Position numbers and translations under genes: made by a program. 64,000 nucleotides of DNA from Shimia biformata (GTDB taxonomy: Bacteria; Pseudomonadota; Alphaproteobacteria; Rhodobacterales; Rhodobacteraceae). This document shows, piece after piece, positions 17,698-27,485 of the stretch. The notes beneath the pieces were generated by a model. That model worked only from the letters and a program-made list of their open reading frames with translations, was not told where the DNA came from and did not search any database. The stretch lies in NCBI RefSeq assembly GCF_016888515.1, contig NZ_JAFEJK010000001.1:1707475-1771474 (forward strand), written 5' to 3'. Position 1 is the first letter of the stretch; each line of letters opens with the position of its first letter.

Positions 17698-18297
17698 ATG
17701 ATGACGGAATTCACCACGGGCTTTGCACTCAGCTTTTCGCTGATCATGGCGATCGGGGCGCAGAACGCCTTTGTGCTGCGCAACGGGCTGCGGGGGACAC
17801 ATGTTCTGCCGCTGGTGCTGACCTGTGCGATCTCGGACGCGATCCTGATCTCGGCGGGCGTCGCGGGGTTCGGCGCGCTGGTCGAACGTTTCCCGCTCAT
17901 GCTGGACGTTGCCCGCTATGGCGGTGCGGCGTTCCTGTTGATTTACGGCGCGATCAGTTTCCGCGCCGCGTGGCGCGGCGGCGAGGCGCTGGACACCAGC
18001 GGCGGCAACGGGGCGTCATTGCAGAAGGCGATCATAACCTGCCTGATGCTGACCTGGCTCAACCCGCATGTCTATCTGGACACGGTGCTTTTGCTGGGTG
18101 GCCTGTCATCGCAATATGCCCACCCATGGCGCTTTGGGGCCGGGGCGATCATGGCCAGTTTTGTTTTCTTCTTTTGTCTTGGGTTCGGCGCCCGTCTGTT
18201 GCGCCCGGTCTTTACCAGTGCGCGCGCCTGGCAGGGGCTGGATGTGGCGGTTGGGGTGACCATGTGGGCGATTGCGGCGGGGTTGGTGCTGAACTGA
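17698..18297 (+). CDS. argO: ArgO/LysE-type amino acid exporter
   Basis: A 199-residue membrane protein with about six helices of the LysE superfamily. It begins with the typical GFALSFSLIMAIGAQNAFVLRNG and has the conserved TWLNPHVYLDTVLLLGG in mid-protein. It exports arginine, lysine or toxic analogues such as canavanine. The divergent ArgP-type regulator strongly supports this. MMTEF allows starts at 17698 or 17701. A copy of the dispersed intergenic motif follows shortly after its stop. Confidence 0.88.
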   Translation: MMTEFTTGFALSFSLIMAIGAQNAFVLRNGLRGTHVLPLVLTCAISDAILISAGVAGFGALVERFPLMLDVARYGGAAFLLIYGAISFRAAWRGGEALDTSGGNGASLQKAIITCLMLTWLNPHVYLDTVLLLGGLSSQYAHPWRFGAGAIMASFVFFFCLGFGARLLRPVFTSARAWQGLDVAVGVTMWAIAAGLVLN

Positions 18298-18310
18298 TCC
18301 GGGCCGAAAT

Positions 18311-18334
18311 ATGAGTATTTGCGCAAGAAAGAAG
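18311..18334 (+). repeat. Dispersed intergenic motif, copy B
   Basis: ATGAGTATTTGCGCAAGAAA followed by GAAG occurs 13 bases after the argO stop. The reverse complement of 22081-22104 is the same over 24 bases with two mismatches, and 3409-3432 is a looser copy. All lie just downstream of genes. Confidence 0.6.
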
Positions 18335-18397
18335 CCCATAGCAAAGGCAGGTAGTCGTTAACTTGTTTTCTATCTCGACAAGGCCGGTGATTTCGGT

Positions 18398-19330
18398 ATG
18401 AGTATCGGCATGGATGCCGCGACACCCGATACACAAAGCAAATCGCCAATGGTCGGCGTGTTCTGGATGCTGATTACCGGCGTCTGTTTCGTCGCCGTGA
18501 CCGCATTGGTCAAGACGCTGGGCGACCGTGTCCCGGCCGCCGAATCCGCCTTTCTGCGCTATGTACTGGGATTGGTTTTCCTGATCCCGATGATCCGCCC
18601 GATCCTGCGAGAGCGCCTGACACGGCGTCAGGTCAAGCTGTTTGCCTTTCGCGGCGTGGCCCATACGCTGGGTGTGATCCTGTGGTTTTACGCCATGACG
18701 CGCATCCCGATCGCCGAGGTCACGGCGATGAATTACCTGTCGCCGGTCTATGTCACCATCGGCGCGGCGCTGGTCCTTGGTGAAAAGCTGGCGGCGCGGC
18801 GGATCACCGCCATTGTGGTCGCGCTTCTGGGCGCGCTGATCATCCTGCGCCCCGGTTTCCGAGAGGTCAGCCCCGGCCATATCGCCATGCTGGGCACTGC
18901 CGTGTTCTTTGCCATGGGCTATCTCACCGCGAAGATCCTGTCGGACGAGGTTTCGCCGACGGTGGTGGTGGGGATGCTGTCGATCACCGTGACCATCGGC
19001 CTTGCGCCCTTTGCCGCCGCGGTCTGGGTGACGCCGACAATGTGGGATCTGGCGACGCTGTTCGCGGTCGCCTGTTTTGCCACGGCGGGCCACTACACCA
19101 TGACCCTTGCCTTCGCCGCCGCGCCGATCACGGTGACCCAGCCGGTCACTTTCCTGCAACTGGTCTGGGCGGTCCTTCTGGGCTGGCTGGTCTTTGACGA
19201 AGCGCCGGACCTCTGGGTCATTCTTGGCGGTGTCCTGATCATCGGCGCGATCAGTTTCATGACCTGGCGCGAGGCGATGGCAAAGCGGCGTCAGACCACG
19301 CCGTCGATCGTTTCGACAAACAAGGCCTGA
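18398..19330 (+). CDS. EamA/DMT-family permease
   Basis: A 310-residue inner-membrane protein with about ten helices in two EamA repeats (roughly residues 20-155 and 170-300). Recognisable segments are FLRYVLGLVFLIPMI, NYLSPVYVTIGAALVLGEKL and TFLQLVWAVLLGWLVFDEAP. This drug/metabolite transporter group exports amino acids, nucleosides or other small metabolites; the substrate is unknown. It sits between argO and the convergent betI, 100 bases after argO. Confidence 0.85.
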   Translation: MSIGMDAATPDTQSKSPMVGVFWMLITGVCFVAVTALVKTLGDRVPAAESAFLRYVLGLVFLIPMIRPILRERLTRRQVKLFAFRGVAHTLGVILWFYAMTRIPIAEVTAMNYLSPVYVTIGAALVLGEKLAARRITAIVVALLGALIILRPGFREVSPGHIAMLGTAVFFAMGYLTAKILSDEVSPTVVVGMLSITVTIGLAPFAAAVWVTPTMWDLATLFAVACFATAGHYTMTLAFAAAPITVTQPVTFLQLVWAVLLGWLVFDEAPDLWVILGGVLIIGAISFMTWREAMAKRRQTTPSIVSTNKA

Positions 19331-19338
19331 CGGCGGGC

Positions 19339-19920
19339 TTATTCCTCGGCGTCGATCAGAAGCCGCGCCACCCGGCGGGCCTCGGCGCGGGCGTGGGCCG
19401 GGTCAAGCCGGGCGGACTGCGCTGCTTCCAGCCACACGCCATCCATGTAGTTCTGCAACGCCTCGCGGACGGTTTCCATGCGCGACGCGGACACAAGCTG
19501 CCGCAACTCGGCGCGGAAATGCGACGTCACCCGCGCGCGGTTGATCCGGTGCAGCCGCGCCAGCGATGGGGTGTGGGGGGCATTGGCCCAGAACTGCATC
19601 CAGATCGAGCATTGTTCGACCGTGAAAAGCCGGTCGTCAAAATTCGCGTCCAGCACCGCCATCAGCCGTTCGCGCGGTGACCCGGCCAGTGCATAGCGGT
19701 CCAGCATCGCGGTTTTCAAGGTTTCCAGCAGGCGGCGCATGGTCGCCTCCATCAGCTTTTCCTTGGAGCCGAAGTAATAGTTGATGCTGGCTGCCGACGC
19801 CCCGGCCTCGCGTGCGATTTCGGCCATGGTGACAGCGGCATAGCCACGGCGATGCACCGCCGAAATCGTCGCCTGTATCAGTTCCTCGTGCCGGATATCG
19901 CGGATGCGTGTTCTGCCCAT
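19339..19920 (-). CDS. betI: BetI, choline-responsive TetR repressor
   Basis: A 193-residue TetR-family protein. The N-terminal helix-turn-helix ([35 protein letters not shown]) and the body match BetI repressors of the choline-to-betaine genes ([34 protein letters not shown]). BetI blocks bet transcription until choline binds. The frame extends upstream to 19968, but ATG 19920 gives the family start [15 protein letters not shown]. It is divergent from betA with a 105-base spacer holding a palindrome. Confidence 0.92.
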   Translation of the reverse strand: MGRTRIRDIRHEELIQATISAVHRRGYAAVTMAEIAREAGASAASINYYFGSKEKLMEATMRRLLETLKTAMLDRYALAGSPRERLMAVLDANFDDRLFTVEQCSIWMQFWANAPHTPSLARLHRINRARVTSHFRAELRQLVSASRMETVREALQNYMDGVWLEAAQSARLDPAHARAEARRVARLLIDAEE

Positions 19921-19955
19921 GGGCGCATTTTGCCGCTTGGGGGGGAAGTTGCAAT

Positions 19956-19969
19956 ATTGTCTGTACAAT
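19956..19969. promoter_or_regulatory. Candidate BetI operator
   Basis: ATTGTCTGTACAAT is an inverted repeat (ATTGT / ACAAT, 4-base centre) in the spacer between betI and betA. It is 36 bases upstream of the betI start and 57 upstream of betA, where a TetR-type repressor could control both. The adjacent AATTAAAAATTAGT is AT-rich, as expected of a promoter. Confidence 0.55.
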
Positions 19970-20025
19970 TAAAAATTAGTATCACCATTCAAGAAATCTC
20001 GACTCTGGACAAGAAGGCCCCGGCA

Positions 20026-21693
20026 ATGACGCAGAAATCGGCGCAATACGTGATTGTCGGCGCAGGCTCGGCCGGGTGCGCGATGGCCTATCGGCTGGCC
20101 GAGGCCGGGAAGTCGGTGATCGTGGTCGAGTTCGGCGGCACAGATGCCGGGCCGTTCATCCAGATGCCTGCCGCGCTGAGCTATCCGATGAACATGTCGC
20201 GCTATGACTGGGGCTATCTCTCGGAACCCGAGCCGCATCTTGGCAACCGCCGCCTGGTCTGTCCGCGCGGCAAGGTGGTGGGGGGATCGTCGTCGATCAA
20301 CGGCATGGTCTATGTGCGCGGCCATGCCCGCGATTTCGACCATTGGGCCGAGGTCGGCGCGGATGGCTGGGGTTATGCCGACGTGTTGCCCTATTTCAAA
20401 CGGATGGAGACCTGGCATGACGGCGGTCACGGCGGCGACCCCACCTGGCGCGGCAGCGACGGGCCGTTGCACGTCACTCGGGGTCCGCGCACAAACCCGC
20501 TGTTTCATGCCTTTGTCGACGCAGGGCGGCAGGCGGGCTATCCGGTGACCGGGGATTACAACGGCGAACAGCAGGAGGGGTTCGGCCCGTTCGAACAGAC
20601 CGTATGGAAGGGGCGGCGCTGGTCGGCGGCCAATGCCTATCTGAAGCCCGCGCTGCGTCACGACAATTGCGCGCTTGTGCGCGGCTTCGTGCGGCGCGTC
20701 GTGATCGAACAGGGCCGCGCCACCGGGGTCGAGATCGACCGCGGCGGAAAGACCGAGGTCATCACTGCCCAGAAAGAGGTCATCATTGCCGCCTCGTCCA
20801 TCAACTCGCCCAAGCTGTTGATGCTGTCGGGGATCGGACCGGCGGCGGATCTGCGCGACCACGGGATCGAGGTCATCGCCGACCGCCCCGGTGTCGGTGC
20901 CAACCTTCAGGATCACCTTGAGGTCTATGTGCAATATGCCTCGAAACAGCCGATCACGCTTTACCGCTATTGGAACCTCTTTTGGAAAGGGGTGATCGGG
21001 GCGCAATGGCTGTTTTCCAAGACCGGGCTGGGGGCGTCGAACAATTTCGAAAGCTGCGGCTTCATCCGGTCGCGGGCGGGGATCGACTACCCGGATATCC
21101 AGTTCCATTTCCTGCCGATCGCGGTGCGCTATGACGGGCAGGCGGCGGCCGAGGGGCACGGGTTTCAGGCCCATGTCGGGCCGATGCGCTCTCCGTCACG
21201 CGGCGCGGTCACGCTGGCCAGCGCCGATCCCGCCGAAGCACCGAAAATCCGCTTCAACTACATGTCGACCGAACAGGACTGGCAGGATTTTCGCCAATGC
21301 ATCCGCCTGACGCGGGAGATATTCGAACAGGACGCAATGATGCCCTTCGTCAAACACGAGATTCAGCCCGGAAACGCGCTGCAAAGTGATGACGAGATCG
21401 ACAGCTTTATCCGCGAACACGCCGAAAGCGCCTATCACCCCTGCGGCACCTGCCGGATGGGGCGCGCGGATGATCCCGGTGCCGTGGTCGATCCCGAAAC
21501 CCGCGTGATCGGGGTGGATGGGTTGCGCGTCGCTGACAGCTCGATCTTCCCGCGTATCACCAACGGGAACCTCAACGCGCCCTCGATCATGGTGGGCGAA
21601 AAGGCCGCCGACCACATCCTTGGCCGCACGCCGCTGGCCCCCGCCAACGACCAGCCCTGGCTGCACCCCGACTGGCAGCACAGCCAGCGCTAA
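20026..21693 (+). CDS. betA: Choline dehydrogenase
   Basis: A 555-residue GMC-family flavoprotein that oxidises choline to betaine aldehyde (and may go on to betaine) at the membrane. [20 protein letters not shown] is the FAD-binding loop, [16 protein letters not shown] the GMC signature, and HPCGTCRMG plus [17 protein letters not shown] carry the C-terminal catalytic His and Asn. Residues around [19 protein letters not shown] are typical of BetA rather than other GMC oxidases. Start ATG 20026 follows the betI spacer; upstream codons are spacer read-through. betB and betC are not in the window. Confidence 0.93.
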   Translation: MTQKSAQYVIVGAGSAGCAMAYRLAEAGKSVIVVEFGGTDAGPFIQMPAALSYPMNMSRYDWGYLSEPEPHLGNRRLVCPRGKVVGGSSSINGMVYVRGHARDFDHWAEVGADGWGYADVLPYFKRMETWHDGGHGGDPTWRGSDGPLHVTRGPRTNPLFHAFVDAGRQAGYPVTGDYNGEQQEGFGPFEQTVWKGRRWSAANAYLKPALRHDNCALVRGFVRRVVIEQGRATGVEIDRGGKTEVITAQKEVIIAASSINSPKLLMLSGIGPAADLRDHGIEVIADRPGVGANLQDHLEVYVQYASKQPITLYRYWNLFWKGVIGAQWLFSKTGLGASNNFESCGFIRSRAGIDYPDIQFHFLPIAVRYDGQAAAEGHGFQAHVGPMRSPSRGAVTLASADPAEAPKIRFNYMSTEQDWQDFRQCIRLTREIFEQDAMMPFVKHEIQPGNALQSDDEIDSFIREHAESAYHPCGTCRMGRADDPGAVVDPETRVIGVDGLRVADSSIFPRITNGNLNAPSIMVGEKAADHILGRTPLAPANDQPWLHPDWQHSQR

Positions 21694-21793
21694 AATCCGC
21701 AAAGATTCACGGCGTTCTTGATCCGCGTCAAAGTGCGCGCGATGCGGGCGGGTCTAGGCTCTGACCAAGCCAAGAAAAAAGGAGCGCACGCAC

Positions 21794-22033
21794 ATGTCCC
21801 ATACCCCCCATGAACTGGCCGAGGAATTCCCGGAATTCGTCGAGAAAATGCACGACCTCAAGGTCTCGGACGCGCATTTCGCCAAGCTGTTCGATGAATA
21901 CCACGACCTCAATCGCAAGGTGCATCAGGCCGAAACCAACGTGAAACCGCGCGAGGAACTGGCCGAGGTCGATCTGCGCAAGCGGCGCGGCGCGCTGAAG
22001 GACGAGATTTACGCCTACCTCAAGGCGAACTGA
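21794..22033 (+). CDS. DUF465 (YdcH-like) small protein
   Basis: A 79-residue charged helical protein that starts MSHTPHELAEEFPEF and contains LFDEYHDLNRKVHQAET, the hallmark of the DUF465/YdcH family. No function is established. It is a single-gene unit: a good GGAG ribosome site precedes it and a strong terminator follows. Confidence 0.9.
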   Translation: MSHTPHELAEEFPEFVEKMHDLKVSDAHFAKLFDEYHDLNRKVHQAETNVKPREELAEVDLRKRRGALKDEIYAYLKAN

Positions 22034-22055
22034 TCTGTCTGAAATGACAGGCGTA

Positions 22056-22090
22056 GGGGGCTGCGAAAAACCGCGGCCCCCTTCTTTCTT
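22056..22090 (+). terminator. Terminator after the DUF465 gene
   Basis: GGGGGCTGCG (22056-22065) pairs with CGCGGCCCCC (22072-22081, one G-U) around AAAAAC, followed by TTCTTTCTT. The T-rich tail is at the same time part of dispersed-motif copy C on the other strand. Confidence 0.8.
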
Positions 22091-22104
22091 GTCCAAATAC
22101 TCAT
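22081..22104 (-). repeat. Dispersed intergenic motif, copy C (inverted)
   Basis: Read on the reverse strand this is ATGAGTATTTGGACAAGAAA then GAAG, differing from copy B (18311-18334) at two positions. The T-rich forward strand forms the tail of a terminator, so at least this copy has a visible use. Confidence 0.6.
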
Positions 22105-22171
22105 CCTTGCCCGCAGCCTGACGCGCCGCCGATCCCCTTGCCATGACGATTGTGATCTGGCATCCGAAGGC

Positions 22172-22323
22172 ATGTCAGGTGCCCCTTGCAAGGGGAGAAT
22201 CGGGAAGCCGGGGAAGAACCGGCGCGGGCCCGCCGCTGTAACGGGGATGAGACGGCACATGCCACTGGAGCACTCCGGGAAGGCGCCGTGTCTCAGGTGA
22301 TCCGAAGCCAGAAGACCGGCCTG
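22172..22323 (+). ncRNA. Cobalamin (adenosylcobalamin) riboswitch
   Basis: The leader of bluB has the B12-box features of a cobalamin riboswitch in order: AGGTGCC near 22177, GGGAAGCCGG at about 22202, GCCGCTGTAACGGGG at 22232-22246, GCCACTG at 22261-22267, CGGGAAGGCGCC near 22277, and GAAGCCAGAAGACC at 22304-22317. When B12 is plentiful such elements switch off the downstream gene. The aptamer ends about 60 bases before the bluB start, so control could be at translation or by a following stem. Confidence 0.93.
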
Positions 22324-22372
22324 GCAACATCAGCTTCCGCGTTTGGACGGCGCGGCGGCAGTGTCACGTTGA

Positions 22373-23065
<693 letters not shown>

Positions 23066-23084
23066 GGGGCGAAGGTGGCCGGGG

Positions 23085-24485
23085 TCAGCCGACCTCGTAA
23101 GGCACCACCCCGCGCAGGTCGGGATTGATGTTCAGCCGCCGCTCCAAGGGCGGGACCGAGCGTTGGTGACAGTCGGTCCGCTCGCAGATGCGGCAGGAAA
23201 TGCCAATCGGCTCAAAGGCTTGCGGATTGTTGATGTCCATGTGGTCGGCATAGACCAGCGCGTCGGCATAACGCACCTCGCATCCCAGCGCGATGGCATA
23301 GCGGCGGATCGGCGCGCCGTAATGCCCGCCCGATTTCGACACGTCCCGCGCCAATGAAATATAGCGCACCCCGTCGGGTGTCTCGGCCAGTTGCCGCAGG
23401 AACTGGCCCGGCGTTTCAAAGGCACGATGCACGTTCCACAGCGGGCAGGCGCCGCCATAGCGGGCAAATTGCAACCGCGTCGCCGAGTGGCGCTTGGTGA
23501 TCGTTCCGGCCTGATCGACCCGCACGAAAAAGAACGGGATGCCCTTTGCGCCGGGCCGTTGCAGGGTCGAGAGCCGGTGCGCCACCTGTTCGATCGACGC
23601 GCCAAAGCGGTTGGCCAGAACCTCAAGATCGTGGCGCGTTTCATGCGCCGCCTTCAGGAAACGGCCATAGGGCATGACCGCGGCCCCGGCAAAATAGTTC
23701 GCCAGCCCGATCTTGGCGATGTCGCGGGCGGCGTCGGATTGGAACCGGGCCAGGTCCAGTGTTGCTTCCAGAAGCTTGTCCCGCTCGATCAGCGCCACCT
23801 GCAGCAACAGTTGGAACCGCTGCGTTTCGGTCGGGACACGGGTCGAGATGAACAGGGTGCGGCTGTCGCGTTCATAGCGGCGCAGGGGCGCGGCGTCACT
23901 GAATTCGACCGTGACCCCGGCGGCATTCAACGCCTGCACCGCGGCGGCGCGAATGTCGCCCGATCCTTCGGCTTTCTCGGCAAACCGTTCGGCGGCATGG
24001 TCCACCGCGTCGATATAGTTGTCGCAATAGTGGAAGAAATCGCGCACCTCGTCCCAGGGGCTGGGCTGCATCTGCATTTCCTGCCGTCCCAGCGCCTCAT
24101 CCAGCGAGGCCAGCCTTTCGTGGGTCTGGCGATAGGCGCGGTGCAATTGCAGAAACGCCCGCGCCAGTCCCGGCGCGTTGGAGGCGACCAGCCGCAGATC
24201 GGCCAGCTGCGCGTCATTTTCGGCCAGAACCGGGTCGGCCAGCGCCTCGCGCATGTCCGAGACCAGCCGCTCGCTGTCGCCCGACGAGAGTTCGGTCACA
24301 TCCAGCCCGAACTCCTGCGCCAGCGCCAGAACCACCGTGGTCGAGACGGGCCGGTTGTTGTTTTCCATCTGGTTCAGATAGGGCAGGGACACCCCCAGCT
24401 TGCCGGCAAACAGCTTCTGGGTCAGGTTCAGGCGCATGCGGATTTCCCGCAGCTTTGCACCGGCATAGAGTTTCTGGGTCGCCAT
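23085..24485 (-). CDS. pccR: PccR, short-chain fatty acyl-CoA regulator (ScfR family)
   Basis: A 466-residue regulator. Residues about 8-65 form an XRE-type helix-turn-helix (LNLTQKLFAGKLGVSLPYLNQMENN). A central domain is related to the ImmA/IrrE peptidase fold, with RHDLEVLANRFGASIEQVAHRL. The C-terminal DUF2083-like part has Cys pairs (CPLWNVH, CRICERTDCHQR). In Rhodobacter sphaeroides PccR activates propionyl-CoA carboxylase and mutase genes, sensing an acyl-CoA. Here it also neighbours pccB, separated by one permease gene. ATG 24485 is chosen; ATG 24497 would add four residues. Confidence 0.88.
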   Translation of the reverse strand: MATQKLYAGAKLREIRMRLNLTQKLFAGKLGVSLPYLNQMENNNRPVSTTVVLALAQEFGLDVTELSSGDSERLVSDMREALADPVLAENDAQLADLRLVASNAPGLARAFLQLHRAYRQTHERLASLDEALGRQEMQMQPSPWDEVRDFFHYCDNYIDAVDHAAERFAEKAEGSGDIRAAAVQALNAAGVTVEFSDAAPLRRYERDSRTLFISTRVPTETQRFQLLLQVALIERDKLLEATLDLARFQSDAARDIAKIGLANYFAGAAVMPYGRFLKAAHETRHDLEVLANRFGASIEQVAHRLSTLQRPGAKGIPFFFVRVDQAGTITKRHSATRLQFARYGGACPLWNVHRAFETPGQFLRQLAETPDGVRYISLARDVSKSGGHYGAPIRRYAIALGCEVRYADALVYADHMDINNPQAFEPIGISCRICERTDCHQRSVPPLERRLNINPDLRGVVPYEVG

Positions 24486-24511
24486 GACGCGTTTCATCCC
24501 GCATTGCTGAC

Positions 24512-24540
24512 TTTGCGGGTGCAAACATAGCTTTGCAAAG
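24512..24540. promoter_or_regulatory. Candidate PccR autoregulatory sites
   Basis: The 64-base gap upstream of pccR contains TTTGCGGGTGCAAA (24512-24525) and the palindrome CTTTGCAAAG (24531-24540). These match the TTTGCAAA-type half sites described for ScfR/PccR regulators and recur before pccB. They suggest PccR controls its own gene independently of the permease gene upstream. Confidence 0.65.
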
Positions 24541-24549
24541 CGTCGGCGG

Positions 24550-25764
24550 CTAGATGCCGATTTGACGCTCGCGACGGATGACGACACGGATGGCGATGAC
24601 ACCGGCAATCGCAGTGGTCAGCATGATCCACAAAAGCGGCGCGGCACCGGATTGCGGCGTCAGCAAGGCGCCGGCCAGCGACGACAGCGCCGCGCCCAGC
24701 CCGATCATGATCGCCCCGGACAGGCCCGACGCCGTGCCTGCAAGATGCGGCCGCACCGACAGGGCGCCCGCGGTGGCGTTGGGGATGGACATGCCATTGC
24801 CCAGCCCGACAAAGGTCATCAATCCGAAGAAGCTGATCGCGGTTCCGGCATCGAACAGGAAGATCGTCAGCGACAGCGCGACTCCAAAGGTGGTGACCAT
24901 GCTGCCCCAATAGACCATCCGGTTGACCCCGATCCGCGACGAATACTTGCCGGACAGGAAGTTGCCGAAGAAATAGCCAAGCGCCGGCGCGCCGAAATAA
25001 AGTCCCAGTTCGGCGGGTTGCAGGCCAAACACGACCTGCCCGACAAAGGGCGCGCCGCCCAGATAGGCAAAGAACGTGCCGGACGACAGGCCGGAGGCCA
25101 GAGAATAGCCCCAGAACCGCTGGCTGCGCAGCAATTCCGGGTATTGCCTGTATTGTTCTCGCAGGGTCAGGCCGGATTTGACCTGTGTCTCGCCCAGGTC
25201 GGCCCATGCCATGGCAAAGATCGCCAGGCCAAGTATGAACAGCGTCCAGAAATTCGCCTGCCAGCCCATCATCTGGTCAAGAACGCCGCCGATGACCGGG
25301 CCGATCATCGGCACCACCGCAACCCCCATGGTGACATAGCCCAGCATCGAGGCGGCCTTGTCCTCGCTCACCATGTCGCGCACCACCGCGCGGCTGAGGA
25401 CCATTGCCGCCACGATCACCGACTGCGCCATGCGGAAGGCCAGGAAAACCGCGGTGTTGGGGGCATAGATGCAGCCCAGCGTCGCAATCACAAACAGCCC
25501 GACACTGGTCAGGATGACCGGGCGGCGGCCCAGCTTGTCCGACACCGGCCCGACCAGAACCTGCAACACCGCATTCATCGCCAGATAGATCGGCACGGTC
25601 AGCTGCATGATCCTGTATTCGGTGCCGAAATATTCCGTCATCCCCGGAAGGCTTGGCAGAAAGATGTTCATCGACAGGGCCGCGATACCTGCAAGCAGGA
25701 TCAGCGTGACAAGATGTGGTGGTGTGGTACGGTCCAGAAATTGGACGCGGGAAGAGTTCGCCAT
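24550..25764 (-). CDS. Bcr/CflA-type multidrug MFS permease
   Basis: A 404-residue major facilitator with about 12 helices. The first loop motif is GPVSDKLGRRPVILTS; DMVSEDKAASMLGYVTMGVAVVPMIGP (shown in part) matches the Bcr/CflA drug-efflux branch. It exports drugs or small metabolites by proton antiport; the substrate is unknown. It lies between pccR (same strand, 64 bases downstream) and the divergent pccB, whose spacer it shares. Whether PccR controls it is open. Confidence 0.85.
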   Translation of the reverse strand: MANSSRVQFLDRTTPPHLVTLILLAGIAALSMNIFLPSLPGMTEYFGTEYRIMQLTVPIYLAMNAVLQVLVGPVSDKLGRRPVILTSVGLFVIATLGCIYAPNTAVFLAFRMAQSVIVAAMVLSRAVVRDMVSEDKAASMLGYVTMGVAVVPMIGPVIGGVLDQMMGWQANFWTLFILGLAIFAMAWADLGETQVKSGLTLREQYRQYPELLRSQRFWGYSLASGLSSGTFFAYLGGAPFVGQVVFGLQPAELGLYFGAPALGYFFGNFLSGKYSSRIGVNRMVYWGSMVTTFGVALSLTIFLFDAGTAISFFGLMTFVGLGNGMSIPNATAGALSVRPHLAGTASGLSGAIMIGLGAALSSLAGALLTPQSGAAPLLWIMLTTAIAGVIAIRVVIRRERQIGI

Positions 25765-25822
25765 GCATTCGAGTTAGGCGCGATTCGTGGAAATGTCCAT
25801 AACTCGTTAAGCATTAAACTAG

Positions 25823-25870
25823 TTTGCAATTTTGCAATTTGAAGCGCCGCATTATTCATGTCTTTGCAAA
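25823..25870. promoter_or_regulatory. Candidate PccR operators upstream of pccB
   Basis: TTTGCAAT occurs twice back to back (25823-25830, 25831-25838), and a perfect TTTGCAAA palindrome lies at 25863-25870, about 70 bases before the pccB start. A further TTTGC is at 25886-25890. The repeats fit the binding motif of PccR, encoded nearby, and the region is AT-rich. The exact promoter was not assigned. Confidence 0.7.
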
Positions 25871-25941
25871 TTCGCACAATTTCCCTTTGCCGCGTTGCAG
25901 CGATTTCCTAGACTGCGTCAAATTTCAAGGGGACCCCGGCC

Positions 25942-27474
25942 ATGAAAGATATCCTGAACGAACTCGAACAACGCCGTGAAACCGCCCGTCTGGGTGGTGG
26001 TCAGAAACGGATCGACAGCCAGCACGCCCGCGGCAAGCTGACCGCGCGCGAGCGGATCGAACTTCTGCTGGACGAAGGCAGCTTTGAAGAGTTCGACATG
26101 TTCAAATCGCACCGCTGCACCGATTTCGGCATGGAAAACCAGAAACCCGCGGGTGATGGCGTCGTCACCGGCTGGGGCACCATCAATGGCCGCATGGTCT
26201 ATGTCTTCAGCCAGGATTTCACCGTCTTCGGTGGTTCGCTGTCCGAAACCCACGCCGAGAAAATCTGCAAGATCATGGACATGGCGATGCAGAACGGCGC
26301 GCCGGTGATCGGCATCAACGACTCGGGCGGGGCCCGCATCCAGGAAGGTGTTGCCTCGCTGGCCGGTTATGCCGAGGTGTTCCAGCGCAACATCATGGCC
26401 TCCGGTGTCGTGCCGCAGATTTCCGTCATCATGGGGCCCTGTGCCGGTGGTGCGGTCTATTCGCCTGCCATGACCGACTTCATCTTCATGGTCAAAGACA
26501 CCTCTTACATGTTCGTGACCGGCCCCGACGTGGTCAAGACCGTCACCAACGAGGTCGTGACCGCCGAGGAACTGGGCGGCGCGTCGACTCACACCAAGAA
26601 ATCCTCCGTTGCTGACGGCGCCTTTGAAAACGATGTCGAGGCGCTGGCCGAAGTGCGCCGCCTTGTCGATTTCCTGCCGCTGAACAACCGCCAGAAACCG
26701 CCGGTGCGCCCGTTCTTCGATGAACCCGACCGGATCGAGATGTCGCTGGACACGCTGGTGCCGGAAAACGCCAACACGCCCTACGACATGAAAGAGCTGA
26801 TCGTGAAGATTGCGGACGAGGGCGATTTCTATGAAATCCAGGAGGATTTCGCCAAGAACATCATCACCGGCTTCATCCGCATGGAAGGGCAGACCGTGGG
26901 TGTCGTGGCGAACCAGCCGATGGTTCTGGCGGGGTGTCTGGATATCGACAGCAGCCGCAAGGCCGCCCGCTTCGTGCGCTTCTGCGACGCGTTCGAAATC
27001 CCGATCCTGACGCTGGTCGACGTGCCGGGCTTCCTGCCGGGCACCTCTCAGGAATATGGCGGCGTCATCAAGCACGGTGCGAAACTGCTCTTTGCCTATG
27101 GCGAGGCGACGGTGCCGAAAGTGACCGTCATCACCCGCAAGGCCTATGGCGGCGCCTATGACGTGATGGCGTCGAAACACCTGCGCGGCGACTTCAACTA
27201 TGCCTGGCCGACGGCGGAAATCGCGGTGATGGGCGCCAAGGGCGCGACCGAGATCATCCACCGCGCCGACCTTGGCGATGCCGACAAGATCGCCAAGCAC
27301 ACCGCCGATTACGAAGACCGCTTTGCAAACCCGTTCGTTGCGGCCGAGCGTGGCTTTATCGACGAGGTGATCCAGCCCCACGGCACCCGCAAACGCGTGG
27401 CCCGCGCCTTCGCCAGCTTGCGCAACAAGAAGCTGACGAACCCGTGGAAAAAGCACGACAACATTCCGCTGTAA
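25942..27474 (+). CDS. pccB: Propionyl-CoA carboxylase, beta (carboxyltransferase) subunit
   Basis: A 510-residue biotin-dependent carboxyltransferase. It moves CO2 from carboxybiotin on PccA to propionyl-CoA, making (S)-methylmalonyl-CoA. The start [20 protein letters not shown] and the following [20 protein letters not shown] are typical of Pcc[20 protein letters not shown] and [20 protein letters not shown] are the N- and C-domain oxyanion/acyl-CoA segments. AAGGGGA precedes the start. PccR-type motifs lie upstream. The partner pccA is about 2.7 kb downstream, after six small genes. Confidence 0.96.
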   Translation: MKDILNELEQRRETARLGGGQKRIDSQHARGKLTARERIELLLDEGSFEEFDMFKSHRCTDFGMENQKPAGDGVVTGWGTINGRMVYVFSQDFTVFGGSLSETHAEKICKIMDMAMQNGAPVIGINDSGGARIQEGVASLAGYAEVFQRNIMASGVVPQISVIMGPCAGGAVYSPAMTDFIFMVKDTSYMFVTGPDVVKTVTNEVVTAEELGGASTHTKKSSVADGAFENDVEALAEVRRLVDFLPLNNRQKPPVRPFFDEPDRIEMSLDTLVPENANTPYDMKELIVKIADEGDFYEIQEDFAKNIITGFIRMEGQTVGVVANQPMVLAGCLDIDSSRKAARFVRFCDAFEIPILTLVDVPGFLPGTSQEYGGVIKHGAKLLFAYGEATVPKVTVITRKAYGGAYDVMASKHLRGDFNYAWPTAEIAVMGAKGATEIIHRADLGDADKIAKHTADYEDRFANPFVAAERGFIDEVIQPHGTRKRVARAFASLRNKKLTNPWKKHDNIPL

Positions 27475-27485
27475 GGGTGTGACGG

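Noticed and set aside
24562-25842. 426-residue forward frame across the MFS gene
   Set aside because: The product is a His/Arg/Gln-rich shadow, while the reverse strand encodes a full MFS permease.
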